Assembly: GCF_024347415.1 (NCBI RefSeq)
Contig: NZ_AP025476.1
Span: forward strand, 1,922,001 to 1,986,000
Direction of reading: 5' to 3'
DNA from: Vibrio crassostreae
GTDB taxonomy: Bacteria; Pseudomonadota; Gammaproteobacteria; Enterobacterales; Vibrionaceae
DNA length: 64,000 nt
The notes under the pieces are model-generated. The model was not told where the DNA came from and did not search any database. It saw nothing but the letters and a program-made list of their open reading frames with translations. The position numbers were made by a program, and so were the translations under genes. Positions 53,601-61,915 of this stretch are shown here, piece after piece. Numbering within the stretch: the first letter of the stretch is position 1; every line of letters starts with the position of its first letter.

Positions 53601-53797
53601 AAATTTTGAAGACTAGACAAATGGCTCGATACACCAGTTGCAATGGTTTGATATTGAGTAAGGGTGTGTTGCAGCTCTGTTTTTTTCGCAAAATGGTATT
53701 GCAAGAGAATAGCAACACTGGCCGTCACGAGAGTGCAAAAGACAAACATACCCCCTAACACTGTCCTTAACGATATGCGTGTGTATTTTTTCTTCAT
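50660..53797 (-). CDS. Large HD-GYP phosphodiesterase with periplasmic sensor and SBP domain
   Basis: 1045 aa. First span 13-32; periplasmic region 33-580 containing a Cache-like part (about 50-250) and a solute-binding-protein-3-like part (about 285-510: GPVDFAVGGRPNGFAIDLFK, SGNIDILHSVADQDD); second span 581-602 followed by HAMP. The HD-GYP domain starts near 665: HYTAGHCNRV, HDCGK at 727-731, and HHEAMEGFGYPRGL near 955 give the complete catalytic and GYP motifs, with a large insertion after the HD pair. Expected to break down cyclic di-GMP in response to a small ligand such as an amino acid. Monocistronic. Confidence 0.9.
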   Translation of the reverse strand: MKKKYTRISLRTVLGGMFVFCTLVTASVAILLQYHFAKKTELQHTLTQYQTIATGVSSHLSSLQNLADNITRRGAQLVSLIGVDTPEESIIVPLSQLLVRESSIHSIFVAKENNDFFQLINLSSKEVRSRVKAKPGDKWLLIVHRGVNRERSKVSIYYDENFNSRHTSNESSNFIPTQRSWFENAEYDETYNTSPYLFNTLKVSGETFSIKVPGSKTVVGVDILLSSLEAQLTNRFVKNKKAPEAEAFIYQENGQLIATNKVVDLEGRLPSVSPVDLTDEQRMLVDQAPELTVSNQNNWGPVDFAVGGRPNGFAIDLFKMISEMTGLKFRFVNGRSWNELVKDFDSGNIDILHSVADQDDLSSIGVVGKPLYHAKFAFLTKKENQHINTLEQVKQTRIGLLKGWSIQDDLEEAYPQMTIISYASLHDAIDGVLNGDIVAVLDIQKILTNKIRETFRQNLVINLLKGPNIPNAFYYLINEDQRALVEIINLAVSAITPEQRTELREKWFKGSTAQSTYTFVPYEELLEFAKDPTFVNSVRLVSVHGVEKYVYVAKLTHKEGRYFAVVIPKAHLMAGVNETVVYAVGASFLVLTLLIPIAWAMAKPISEPINALRKQVRFVKDREYEKVQRVHSRIEEIHQLGLSLMRGSHSLQQFEQRQNEFFESVIQLIARAIDEKSHYTAGHCNRVPEIALMLSEAAEKSEQALFKGFAFENDEERREFRIAAWLHDCGKIATPEFVVDKGSKLETNYNRIHEVRMRFEVLWRDIQIQYLLKNLQELGVDGQPEQALQQEFAVLTEEFNFIANANVGAEFMSDQDIARLHELAEKEWVRYFDRGLGLSPLEEARYQFKATPAVEKLLTDRPEHVIEREQPFYIDPEFGINMKVPDILYNHGELYNLAVQRGTLSAEERFKINEHMRSGIKMLESIPFPPELERVPRYATTHHEAMEGFGYPRGLTGKELSIPERILAVADIFEALTAADRPYKKAKSLSEAIHIMSKMALGGHIDKDVFKLLLTSGTYLSYAKRYLPDGLIDDVDIEGYIDKLS

Positions 53798-54119
53798 TTT
53801 TATTGGCTCAGCTCAGTGCCTTAATATTTCAACTGACTAAAGTATCGTTCAAGAACAACTTTGACGCCAATGATGAGTATTCCCATGCATCAACGAAAAT
53901 TCGTTCGTAATGAGGCACCTATATCCTGACAACCAAGCAAAATTGCCAACAATGGAATCAAGTCTTTCTGCTTCTATTAATTTGAGTATCGTGAATATTG
54001 ATATTCAAGAACTAATTTTAGGTCGTATTAAGTCTTAAACGCTCGGTAGCTTAGGAATAAACGAATAATAAAGGCTGAGCAGATTATCTGACTCAGCCTT
54101 TTTACTTTTTAGACCTAGA
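53798..54119. other. Intergenic stretch with terminator
   Basis: About 320 bases: promoter of the HD-GYP gene and the terminator of the YdjM-like gene at its right end. No ORF. Confidence 0.45.
54070..54102 (-). terminator. Terminator of the YdjM-like gene
   Basis: AAAGGCTGAG / CTCAGCCTTT stem with T-run on both strands, 18 bases past the stop at 54120. Confidence 0.85.
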
Positions 54120-55124
54120 TCATTTATCGCCAGTAAGCATATCTAAGAAGATCTGTCTCGACTCAGGTGTGTTGTCTCTATGAGTTTCGTATCTTACATG
54201 CGTGTTTGCATCAACTGCTTTTGATAGTTTGATGCTCCAAAGCGCTTTCATTTGGTTAGGTACAATTGAATATCGGACATCGATAATACGTAGATCGTCT
54301 GTTGGATCCTGAGTAATATAACCATTCGAGAACCAGCGGAAACGTTCAATGTCTTTGGCTTGTTGAGAGTCAGGGTCAAGCCAAGGCAAATCCCTGCCAA
54401 CGTTCAGCTTAACGATCGACTCTCCGGGATACGTGCTTACCGATGTACCAACCCGCACTGCGTCTACATGATAATGAGCCTCTGTTTCGTACACTACTTT
54501 CCAAACCAAGATATTCGCAAAGCTCGGCTTAGCCTCTAAGCGAATAGGCGTATGTTGGCGTTCTTGTGCTAATTGCCATCCTACCGCTTCTGCTCTATCC
54601 CTTTGTATCATCCCCAATGTTGGATAAATCAGTGCCCAAGCAAATGCAGCGCGTGCTAGCCATGGAGTTCGCTTCCATGTCGCCAACACCAACAATATTA
54701 AGATAGGAATGGTATAGACAGGGTCGATAATCGAAATGGTATTCCAAGCATAACGTTCATTGGTGAGCGGCCAGAACAGTTGAGTGCCATACGTAGTACA
54801 AGAATCGAGTAAAGCATGTGTGCCATAACCTAACGCGCAATACAGCCAACTCTGTTTAAACGAGAGACCACGCCTTTTTGCAATCAAAGGGTACAAAACC
54901 AGAGCGCAAATCAAGCTGCCAATAGGAATAAATAGAAGTGAATGGGTAAACTGTCGATGGAACTCCAATGCAAGTAAAGGATCGCTCTCCGATCGAATAA
55001 ATGCATCTAAATCTGGCGCCATTCCAGATAGCAAACCTAGAACCCCAGCGACCACCAAATGTTGTTTTTTACTCGCCGATTGTGACAAAGAAGCGCCTAG
55101 CACGCCCTGCGTTAACGGATCCAT
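54120..55124 (-). CDS. YdjM-like membrane-bound metal-dependent hydrolase
   Basis: 334 aa. N-terminal MDPLTQGVLGASLSQS, GLLSGMAPDLDAFI, HRQFTHSLLF and GYGTHALLDSCTTYGTQLFW carry the His/Asp residues conserved in the YdjM (DUF457) family. Four or five spans, then a C-terminal soluble domain. The family includes LexA-controlled inner-membrane proteins; exact reaction unknown. No clear LexA box was seen upstream. Confidence 0.85.
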   Translation of the reverse strand: MDPLTQGVLGASLSQSASKKQHLVVAGVLGLLSGMAPDLDAFIRSESDPLLALEFHRQFTHSLLFIPIGSLICALVLYPLIAKRRGLSFKQSWLYCALGYGTHALLDSCTTYGTQLFWPLTNERYAWNTISIIDPVYTIPILILLVLATWKRTPWLARAAFAWALIYPTLGMIQRDRAEAVGWQLAQERQHTPIRLEAKPSFANILVWKVVYETEAHYHVDAVRVGTSVSTYPGESIVKLNVGRDLPWLDPDSQQAKDIERFRWFSNGYITQDPTDDLRIIDVRYSIVPNQMKALWSIKLSKAVDANTHVRYETHRDNTPESRQIFLDMLTGDK

Positions 55125-55255
55125 AAATCACCCACTTTTAGCATTCCCTTGATCTGAACAAGTACATTTAGCTATAGCAGTGAATCCAGTTAAACAACAA
55201 GATTTTGTCAACATACTCATAGACATAATCGTATAAATGTAGACAGGCAAACAAA

Positions 55256-55281
55256 AAAGAGCAGCCTGATGACTGCTCTTT
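55256..55281 (-). terminator. Terminator of the TauE-like gene
   Basis: AAAGAGCAG / CTGCTCTTT stem followed by TTTTG on the minus strand, 64 bases past the stop at 55346. Confidence 0.8.
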
Positions 55282-55345
55282 ATTCGTTTATGGACACCTC
55301 ATCAAGTGTTCATATTTACGAGCGGGGAAAGGTCTCTAACCATCA

Positions 55346-56164
55346 TTAACGAGCCACCATGCTTGCCGCGATAACAACCAACAGCACTGAGAATATCTTC
55401 TTGATGGTTGGAACGGGTAAATGGTTTGTCGCTTTTGCGCCTAACGGGGCCGTAAACCAAGACGTGCACACGATACCCAGAAGTGCTGGTAAATAAACAA
55501 AACCCGCAAAGCCATCAGTTAGAGCAAAGTGGCTGCTGCCCGAGGTGATGTAACCGATAGAGCCAAATAACGCGATGACAATGCCACAAGCCGACGCACA
55601 GCCAATCGCCTTTTTCATATCGACAGAAAAGAACGTGAGCAATGGAACGAGCAATGCACCGCCACCAATCCCTATCATGGCAGACAAACCACCCGTAATG
55701 GTTGTCAGAACAGTTAGCACACCTTTGTTTGGCAGTTTTCGTTCTTTAGGTGCATCATTTTTGCTGCTTAAGAACATCTTGATTGCAATGAGAACCACAC
55801 TCACAGCAAACACAATACGAACGACTTTTTCTGGCAACAGAGCCGCCATAAAGCCGCTAATCAGTGCACCCAGAGCAACACCCAACATGATCCAAGGCGC
55901 CAGATCCCAAGGCACGTTTCCATTCTTATGGTGAGCAAGTGCAGAAGACGTTGAAGTAAATAGAATCGAAGCCAGTGAGGTCGCGATCGCAGCGACAACC
56001 ACTTGATCAGACGGTAGAACGTCTAAATAAAGTAAAATGCTGCTTAGGACGGGAACAATGATCAGCCCTCCGCCAATACCTAACAAACCGGCGAGAAACC
56101 CAACACCACTGCCTAGTAAAGCACAGTAGAAAATCAACAACAGCAATTCACTCATTTCATCCAT
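55346..56164 (-). CDS. TauE/SafE-family sulfite or organic anion exporter
   Basis: 272 aa, eight spans in two halves with the repeated glycine-rich motif (GFLAGLLGIGGGLIIVPVLS near 21-40 and GGLSAMIGIGGGALLVPLLT near 158-177). Such proteins move sulfite, taurine-derived or other small anions. Divergent from mesX across 309 bases. Confidence 0.88.
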   Translation of the reverse strand: MDEMSELLLLIFYCALLGSGVGFLAGLLGIGGGLIIVPVLSSILLYLDVLPSDQVVVAAIATSLASILFTSTSSALAHHKNGNVPWDLAPWIMLGVALGALISGFMAALLPEKVVRIVFAVSVVLIAIKMFLSSKNDAPKERKLPNKGVLTVLTTITGGLSAMIGIGGGALLVPLLTFFSVDMKKAIGCASACGIVIALFGSIGYITSGSSHFALTDGFAGFVYLPALLGIVCTSWFTAPLGAKATNHLPVPTIKKIFSVLLVVIAASMVAR

Positions 56165-56473
56165 CTCTTATTCAATTAATTATCTTAAATAACACAGTAT
56201 TAATGTGGTTATATTTCCATTAAGCTAATTAATATAACTGACACCGACTTGAATATTCAAACATATAGATCATGAAGATTCTTCATGATGAATGTGAAGT
56301 AATACCATTATTAATCCCACTCCCATCCACGTATAAAAACTTTAAGCAAATAAACTTATACGACACTTTTAGTGAAGACAGCCTCGATTCTTAATCCGGT
56401 CACACGCAAACATAAAGCATTTAAATATTAAAGACCGAGAGAATCAGACAACGAATTGGGATACCAGATCAAC
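56165..56473. other. Divergent regulatory region of TauE-like gene and mesX
   Basis: About 309 bases, AT-rich, holds the MetR-type box at 56273-56285 and a palindrome TTGAATATTCAA at 56249-56260. Confidence 0.55.
56273..56285 (+). promoter_or_regulatory. MetR-type binding site
   Basis: TGAAGATTCTTCA fits the MetR consensus TGAA-N5-TTCA exactly and is embedded in a longer palindrome (ATCATGAAG / CTTCATGAT). It lies 189 bases before mesX, a methionine synthesis gene, where homocysteine-dependent activation by MetR would make sense. Confidence 0.65.
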
Positions 56474-57451
56474 ATGAATAATGAATTTAACTTTACGATT
56501 AAGAGCATTAGCCTCGACGAAAACTACCAGCCTGCAGACAGCACGCGTATCACAACTAACTTTGCTAACTTGGCTCGCGGCGACAGTCGTCAAGCGAATT
56601 TACGTAATGCACTACAGATGATAGACAACAGTTTCAATGCCTTAGCACATTGGGACAACCCAAAGGGCGACCGCTACTCTGTAGAGCTTGAAATCATTTC
56701 TGTTGATATGGACATTGAAAGCAACGGCGAAGCATTCCCTTCAATTGAAGTGCTGAAAACCAATATCCTGGACCACAAAACGAACGAGCGCATTGAAGGT
56801 ATTATCGGTAATAACTTCTCTTCTTATGTTCGTGATTATGACTTCAGCGTACGTCTATTGGATCATAATAAAGGCCAAGATAAATTCAGCATTCCAGTCG
56901 ATTTTGGTGATTTACACGGCAAGCTATTTAAGTATTTCGTTAACTCTGACGCTTACAAAAAGAACTTTAATAAGCCACCTGTTATTTGCTTAAGCGTGTC
57001 AGATAATAAAACCTATTACCGCACTGAAAACCAACACCCAGTATTAGGTTTTGAATACCAACCGAATGAGTCTTCTTTAACTGAGCAATATTTTAAGAAG
57101 ATGGGCTTACAGGTTCGTTATTTCATGCCGCCAAACAATGTTGCACCTTTGGCCTTTTATTTCTTTGGTGATCTGCTGAACGATTACTCTAACCTAGAGC
57201 TTATCAGCACCATCAGCACCATGGGTACGTTCCAGAAGATCTACCGCCCTGAAATCTACAACGCGAATGCTGTTGCAGGTAACTGCTACCAACCAAACTT
57301 GAAAAACTTGGATCACTCACTGACTCAAATCGTTTATGACCGAGAAGAGCGAAGCAAACTAGCTGTTGAACAAGGTAAGTTCGCAGAAGAAAACTTCATT
57401 AAGCCATACCAGTCGGTACTAGAAAACTGGTCTGCCAACTACGCGCTGTAA
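56474..57451 (+). CDS. mesX: MesX (DUF1852), partner of methionine synthase MesD
   Basis: 325 aa from the ATG at 56474 (MNNEFNFTIKSISLDENYQP); the longer frame has no advantage. DUF1852 family: QANLRNALQMIDNSFNALAH, WDNPKGDRYSVELEIISVDM and MGTFQKIYRPEIYNANAVAG segments. MesX has been proposed as an oxygenase needed for activity of the folate-independent core methionine synthase MesD; the adjacent gene here is that synthase, 69 bases downstream. Confidence 0.85.
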   Translation: MNNEFNFTIKSISLDENYQPADSTRITTNFANLARGDSRQANLRNALQMIDNSFNALAHWDNPKGDRYSVELEIISVDMDIESNGEAFPSIEVLKTNILDHKTNERIEGIIGNNFSSYVRDYDFSVRLLDHNKGQDKFSIPVDFGDLHGKLFKYFVNSDAYKKNFNKPPVICLSVSDNKTYYRTENQHPVLGFEYQPNESSLTEQYFKKMGLQVRYFMPPNNVAPLAFYFFGDLLNDYSNLELISTISTMGTFQKIYRPEIYNANAVAGNCYQPNLKNLDHSLTQIVYDREERSKLAVEQGKFAEENFIKPYQSVLENWSANYAL

Positions 57452-57520
57452 TCGCTCTACTTTACGCGCATTAGGAAACGTACGATCCACTTTAGGAATC
57501 TAAGGACAGGCAGAATTATT

Positions 57521-58549
57521 ATGAAAACACTATTACCGACTTCAACAGCAGGCAGCTTGCCGAAACCGTCTTGGCTAGCACAACCAGAAACACTTTGGTC
57601 TCCATGGAAACTGCAAGGCGCTGAACTCACAGACGGCAAACAAGATGCGCTGCGTGTCTCTCTACACGAGCAACAGCAAGCAGGCATTGATATTGTAAGT
57701 GACGGCGAACAAACACGTCAGCACTTTGTAACGACTTTCATTGAACATCTGAATGGCGTTGATTTTGAAAAGCGTGAAACCGTTAAAATCCGCGACCGTT
57801 ACGATGCAAGTGTACCTACAGTGGTTGGCCCAGTTTCTCGCCAGAAATCCGTTTTTGTCGAAGATGCTAAGTTCTTACGTCAGCAAACGGATCAACCAAT
57901 TAAATGGGCTCTACCGGGGCCTATGACCATGATAGATACGCTTTACGATGCGCACTACCAAAGCCGTGAAAAACTGGCGTGGGAATTTGCAAAGATCCTC
58001 AACGAAGAAGCGAAAGAACTTGAAGCTGCAGGCGTTGATATCATTCAGTTCGATGAACCTGCATTTAACGTGTTCTTTGATGAAGTGAACGATTGGGGTA
58101 TCGCTTGTTTGGAAAGAGCCATTGAAGGACTGAAATGCGAAACGGCTGTACATATTTGCTATGGCTACGGCATCAAAGCAAACACAGATTGGAAAAAGAC
58201 ATTAGGCACTGAATGGCGCCAATATGAAGAAGTCTTCCCTAAACTGCAGCAATCCAATATCGACATCATCTCATTAGAGTGTCACAACTCTCATGTACCT
58301 CTTGAACTACTTGAACTGGTGCGAGGCAAGAAAGTAATGGTCGGTGCGATCGATGTGGCTACCGATTCCATTGAAACACCGGAAGAAGTGGCCAGCACTC
58401 TTAGAGAAACACTTAAGTACGTTGATGCAGACAAGCTCTACCCTTGCACTAACTGCGGCATGGCTCCCCTGCCTCGCGAGATCGCCTCAGCTAAGTTGAA
58501 TGCACTCAGCGCTGGCGCAGAGATCGTTCGTAAAGAGCTTTCAGCGTAA
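57521..58549 (+). CDS. mesD: MesD, folate-independent core methionine synthase
   Basis: 342 aa, MetE C-terminal catalytic barrel only, without the N-terminal folate-binding half of MetE (about 750 aa). TSTAGSLPKPSWLAQPETLW, SDGEQTRQHF, DEPAFNVF, VHICYGYG (His and Cys ligands), ECHNSHVP and PCTNCGMAPLPR supply the zinc site and homocysteine pocket. Works with MesX and oxygen; methyl donor is not established. Same operon as mesX; AAGGACAGG upstream. Confidence 0.88.
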   Translation: MKTLLPTSTAGSLPKPSWLAQPETLWSPWKLQGAELTDGKQDALRVSLHEQQQAGIDIVSDGEQTRQHFVTTFIEHLNGVDFEKRETVKIRDRYDASVPTVVGPVSRQKSVFVEDAKFLRQQTDQPIKWALPGPMTMIDTLYDAHYQSREKLAWEFAKILNEEAKELEAAGVDIIQFDEPAFNVFFDEVNDWGIACLERAIEGLKCETAVHICYGYGIKANTDWKKTLGTEWRQYEEVFPKLQQSNIDIISLECHNSHVPLELLELVRGKKVMVGAIDVATDSIETPEEVASTLRETLKYVDADKLYPCTNCGMAPLPREIASAKLNALSAGAEIVRKELSA

Positions 58550-58578
58550 CGCTTCACGAGCGACACAAATATACCTGG

Positions 58579-58607
58579 AGCCTAAGTATCACATTGATGC
58601 TTAGGCT
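58579..58607 (+). terminator. Terminator of mesXD
   Basis: AGCCTAAG / CTTAGGCT stem with TTCTGT after it, 30 bases past the mesD stop. Confidence 0.7.
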
Positions 58608-58681
58608 TCTGTATTCTTCTCAACTGCCACTCTCTATTTATCTAATCTCTTATCTATCTCACCTCTTATCGAACTAACCTC

Positions 58682-59128
58682 TTATCTATCTAAGAAGGTA
58701 GCCATCTTCTTCAGAGTAATTAGTGCCTTATCCAGCTCGTCTCTTTCAATGCCTTCAGCGCCACTTTCTGCCCATAATTCCTGTTTTTTATCTAATAGCG
58801 AATACGCTTCCTTGCCCTTTTCAGTCATGTTAACCAACTTTGCTTTTTTGTGATTCGGGTTATCAAGCCAAGTTAGCAGGCCATCTTTCACCATGATGTC
58901 GGTAACACGCTGTGTCGCTTGTCTGCTTTGCCCCATAATACGAGCAATTTGAGAAACGGTGACCAAATCATCAGACTTTTCGATCGCCCCCATCACCTTC
59001 CATCTGGCACTGCTTAGCCCTAACTCTTCAGTTAATTTGTCACCCTCAGCATTCAATAAACCACTGACCTTAAAGATCTCTAGTGCGATCTTTGTGAAAA
59101 CTTCTCCATTCGTATCCATAACACCCAC
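58682..59128 (-). CDS. MarR-family regulator
   Basis: 148 aa (ATG three codons in, at 59119, is also possible). Winged helix: LSSARWKVMGAIEKSDDLVT, VSQIARIMGQSRQATQRVTD, then wing KDGLLTWLDNPNHKKAKLVN. Divergent from the small membrane protein gene; two TTGACAACATG sites in between are probable operators. Confidence 0.9.
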   Translation of the reverse strand: MGVMDTNGEVFTKIALEIFKVSGLLNAEGDKLTEELGLSSARWKVMGAIEKSDDLVTVSQIARIMGQSRQATQRVTDIMVKDGLLTWLDNPNHKKAKLVNMTEKGKEAYSLLDKKQELWAESGAEGIERDELDKALITLKKMATFLDR

Positions 59129-59129
59129 T

Positions 59130-59146
59130 TTGACAACATGCTGTCA
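59130..59146. promoter_or_regulatory. MarR operator candidate 1
   Basis: TTGACAACATGCTGTCA, a near-palindrome with TGACA/TGTCA arms, directly upstream of the marR-like start codon. Confidence 0.65.
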
Positions 59147-59167
59147 TTAAATTAGACTTAAACCAAA

Positions 59168-59185
59168 TTGACAACATGTTACCAA
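59168..59185. promoter_or_regulatory. MarR operator candidate 2
   Basis: TTGACAACATGTTACCAA repeats the 11-base TTGACAACATG of candidate 1 at a distance of 38 bases, just before the divergent gene. Confidence 0.65.
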
Positions 59186-59203
59186 ATTAATGGAGAGAAT
59201 GAT

Positions 59204-59650
59204 ATGAAACCAATAATCCACAGAACAGCGGCATTAACAGCAACACTGTGTGTCGCTACATTTTTTACTAGCACATTGCTTGTGGAGCTGTTTGGCACTT
59301 TGGAATCAGTGAAGCTAGTTAAGTCGATGATCGTTTTTCCAGGCTTGTTTATTCTTGTCCCAGCCATTGCTATTACTGGTGCGACCGGTGCAGCTATGGC
59401 AAAACAACGTAAAGGGAAAATAGTTGAGCGTAAAAGTAAACGCATGCCAATTATCGCGTTCAACGGGATCGTTATTTTGATTCCAGCCGCGTACTTTTTG
59501 AATCAGTGGGCAAGTTTAGGAGAGTTCGACTCTGTGTTTTATGGCGTTCAGATTTTAGAACTGATAGCAGGCGCAACCAACCTAACACTGATGTCTTTGA
59601 ATATTATGGACGGCAGAAAGTTTCGTCCTAAGAAAGTAAAGCTAAGCTAA
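59204..59650 (+). CDS. Small four-span membrane protein under MarR control
   Basis: 148 aa from the ATG at 59204 with GGAGAG upstream. Four hydrophobic segments: AALTATLCVATFFTSTLLVE, IVFPGLFILVPAIAITGATG, IIAFNGIVILIPAAYFLNQW and GVQILELIAGATNLTLMSLN. Function unknown; pairing with MarR suggests a role in response to aromatic or toxic compounds. Confidence 0.75.
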   Translation: MKPIIHRTAALTATLCVATFFTSTLLVELFGTLESVKLVKSMIVFPGLFILVPAIAITGATGAAMAKQRKGKIVERKSKRMPIIAFNGIVILIPAAYFLNQWASLGEFDSVFYGVQILELIAGATNLTLMSLNIMDGRKFRPKKVKLS

Positions 59651-59681
59651 GCTCATCGTTTTTAAGCAAGCAGATGAGCTT
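59649..59681. terminator. Terminator between convergent genes
   Basis: AAGCTCATC / GATGAGCTT arms with a T-rich 15-nt loop; shares bases with the end of the membrane protein gene. Confidence 0.7.
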
Positions 59682-59694
59682 TATAGTTGGCAGC

Positions 59695-60606
59695 TTACCA
59701 AGTTTTATCTAAATCTTGAGCGTATAAAGAGATCGCTCTTTGGTACTCTTTGATCGCTTCGCTATTAGTCGTAGAAACCAACAACTCGAGCAACAGAGAC
59801 GTTGCCTCTTTATGGCGACCCAAATTATACAAGCACATCGCGTAGAAAGGCTGAACTTCAAGGGAATCAGGATACTCAGCCATAGTCTGTTCGAAATAGC
59901 TTAAAGCCTCTGCATAAAGGCCTAGGCTTCGATAAGTGCTCGCCAAGCCGAACAACGCATCAAAACGCTCTACTGAAGAAAGCACGCCAGACAGAGACAA
60001 TACATAGTGCTCAATCGCCTGTTGCTCTTTTCCTTGATTGTCGTAAGACCAAGCTATGTGCAAGTGCGCTTTCGCAGCATACTTTTCATCATCGAGTAGT
60101 ATCGCCAGCAACTCTCGTGATTCTTGATACTTGGCTTCTTTTCGCAATTCGATCGCTTGTTTGATAATGGTGTCCATAGTTCTTCCTAAAATCAGTTCCA
60201 TTTCAACGAGTCCTTTCACTTCAGACAACTGAGTAAAACCTTTTGCTTGATAAAGCTTAATCGCGGGATTCTCACTGAACACGCGCAGCACTAAATAAGC
60301 CGATGATTGATTGTTCGCATGTTCAATAGCTAAATCGAGACACTTAGAGCCAAAGCCTCTACCTTGATAGTCAGCTAATATCTGCAAGTCCCGAAGAAAC
60401 GTTGTATCACTGGTGTAACTGAAGCGGATAACACCAATACGGCTACCCTCTACATAAATTTCATAGTTATCCAGTTCATCCCAGCTACGTAAAAACTGAC
60501 TATGACCCCAAGCGATTCCACGAGCTTGATAGTAACTCGCCATATTCGTTTTAGTGATCGATTCAGCGAACATAGGATCTGAACCTTTGACCAACCTTAC
60601 TTCCAT
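59695..60606 (-). CDS. GNAT acetyltransferase fused to TPR domain
   Basis: 303 aa. Residues 1-140: GNAT fold with the acetyl-CoA loop ADYQGRGFGSKCLDLAI (79-95) and the end motif NPAIKLYQAKGF. Residues 144-303: tetratricopeptide helices (KEAKYQESRELLAILLDDEK; LFGLASTYRSLGLYAEALSY; EVQPFYAMCLYNLGRHKEAT). At codon 144 (60177) there is an internal ATG with AGGAAGA five bases ahead, so the TPR half may also be made separately; the two halves look like formerly separate genes joined in frame. Confidence 0.8.
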   Translation of the reverse strand: MEVRLVKGSDPMFAESITKTNMASYYQARGIAWGHSQFLRSWDELDNYEIYVEGSRIGVIRFSYTSDTTFLRDLQILADYQGRGFGSKCLDLAIEHANNQSSAYLVLRVFSENPAIKLYQAKGFTQLSEVKGLVEMELILGRTMDTIIKQAIELRKEAKYQESRELLAILLDDEKYAAKAHLHIAWSYDNQGKEQQAIEHYVLSLSGVLSSVERFDALFGLASTYRSLGLYAEALSYFEQTMAEYPDSLEVQPFYAMCLYNLGRHKEATSLLLELLVSTTNSEAIKEYQRAISLYAQDLDKTW

Positions 60607-60691
60607 ATTGTGTCCTTTGTTTCTAAATCAAACATTAAGCAATACGTAATTTAAGTACCAAGAGTATTGCATCGTGTTTGAACCATCCTAA

Positions 60692-61198
60692 TCAATCTGG
60701 TTCCTTGTGTAACGCCTTCTCTAACCACATTGAACTGATGTATTGACCGTTTTTCTTCGCATATTCATTGAACACTCCGACTTCTCGAAATCCAAAACGT
60801 TTATGAAGTGCTATTGAAGCCTCATTAGGTAAAGCAACACCTGAGAGTACGCGGTGAACACCATAATCACTAATCGATGCAAATAGCTGAGAATAAAGCT
60901 TAGAGCCTAAGCCTTTACCTTGAGCTTCTGTCGCAAGATAAATAGTGACCTCTGCGGTATCTTCAAATGCCGACATAACCCGGTATTGCTGAGAACACGC
61001 GAAGCCTAATAACGCATCACCTTCTGTCGCGACATAAAGTTGATATTTACTTTGACTAGAAAATTGAGAAAACCACTGCTGGCGATTTTCCAACGACAAC
61101 TTCTCTTCTTCAAAGCGCGCATTGGTATGTTCAATATAAAAGTTGAAGATATCGGTGATGCCTGCAATATCAGGTAATGTCCCTACTCTGATTTCCAT
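60692..61198 (-). CDS. GNAT N-acetyltransferase (Pat/phosphinothricin type)
   Basis: 168 aa. Starts EIRVGTLPDIAGITDIFNFY; acetyl-CoA loop ATEAQGKGLGSKLYSQLF near 90-107 and NEASIALHKRFGFREVGVF near 125-143, typical of the phosphinothricin/methionine sulfoximine acetyltransferase group. Substrate unknown. Confidence 0.88.
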   Translation of the reverse strand: MEIRVGTLPDIAGITDIFNFYIEHTNARFEEEKLSLENRQQWFSQFSSQSKYQLYVATEGDALLGFACSQQYRVMSAFEDTAEVTIYLATEAQGKGLGSKLYSQLFASISDYGVHRVLSGVALPNEASIALHKRFGFREVGVFNEYAKKNGQYISSMWLEKALHKEPD

Positions 61199-61245
61199 GT
61201 AATGTCCTTTTAGTTGTCTATTTTTGAATGACTAATAAACAGGCA

Positions 61246-61713
61246 TCAATAGTGACTGCAGAACTGACTCTCGCAAGGAATACCATCACGATCACCATCT
61301 ATTTTCACATTGGGACAGTTTGCCAAATAAAACTTTGCTTCATCGCAAGATAGCATCTCACTACAATGCGTTTTACCTTGGCAACTAAATCCCATATTCT
61401 CATATGCAGGATTTAACTTAGGCTCCAATACCAAAAGATACAAACCTGCGCCAATAAGCCCGACGAAAAGTGCAGACAAAATAATTGAAAGAGGGTTAGA
61501 TTGGGATGTTTCTATACCAACTAGTTGAGCACTCGAAGCGCTGAGTTTAGAGCCACTATTCGATAATTGAAATTCAACTTCATCCCCAATTTGAGGACGA
61601 CGATAACCGTCCGTAAACTTCGATATATGAACAAAAACATCGCCCTCTAATTCATCGGAGTTAATGAACCCGAAGCCTTTCTCATCAACCCAGCGAACAA
61701 TTTTTCCATTCAT
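61246..61713 (-). CDS. Cold-shock domain / membrane span / Excalibur fusion
   Basis: 155 aa. Residues 1-66: cold-shock domain (GKIVRWVDEKGFGFINSDEL, DVFVHISKF) able to bind RNA or ssDNA. Span at about 75-95 (LSIILSALFVGLIGAGLYLL). Residues 105-155: six cysteines and the Excalibur calcium motif DGDRDGIPCESQFC. The soluble RNA-binding part must be cytoplasmic and the calcium-binding part periplasmic. Monocistronic. Confidence 0.88.
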   Translation of the reverse strand: MNGKIVRWVDEKGFGFINSDELEGDVFVHISKFTDGYRRPQIGDEVEFQLSNSGSKLSASSAQLVGIETSQSNPLSIILSALFVGLIGAGLYLLVLEPKLNPAYENMGFSCQGKTHCSEMLSCDEAKFYLANCPNVKIDGDRDGIPCESQFCSHY

Positions 61714-61915
61714 AGCTATTCCTTCTTCAAACCGCTTTCAACTCTTGACTAGTATCACCAACAATATGCAGATTACATTATGACAGCTTAATATGGGGGC
61801 AAATTACTCGATGGACTCTTAACTTTACTCATTTTAGTCAGAATGTCTTTGCCCTTCCCATAAACAAGAGATAAACCAAAGTAGGCTGAAACCCACAAAG
61901 CAAAATTAAGAGTGG

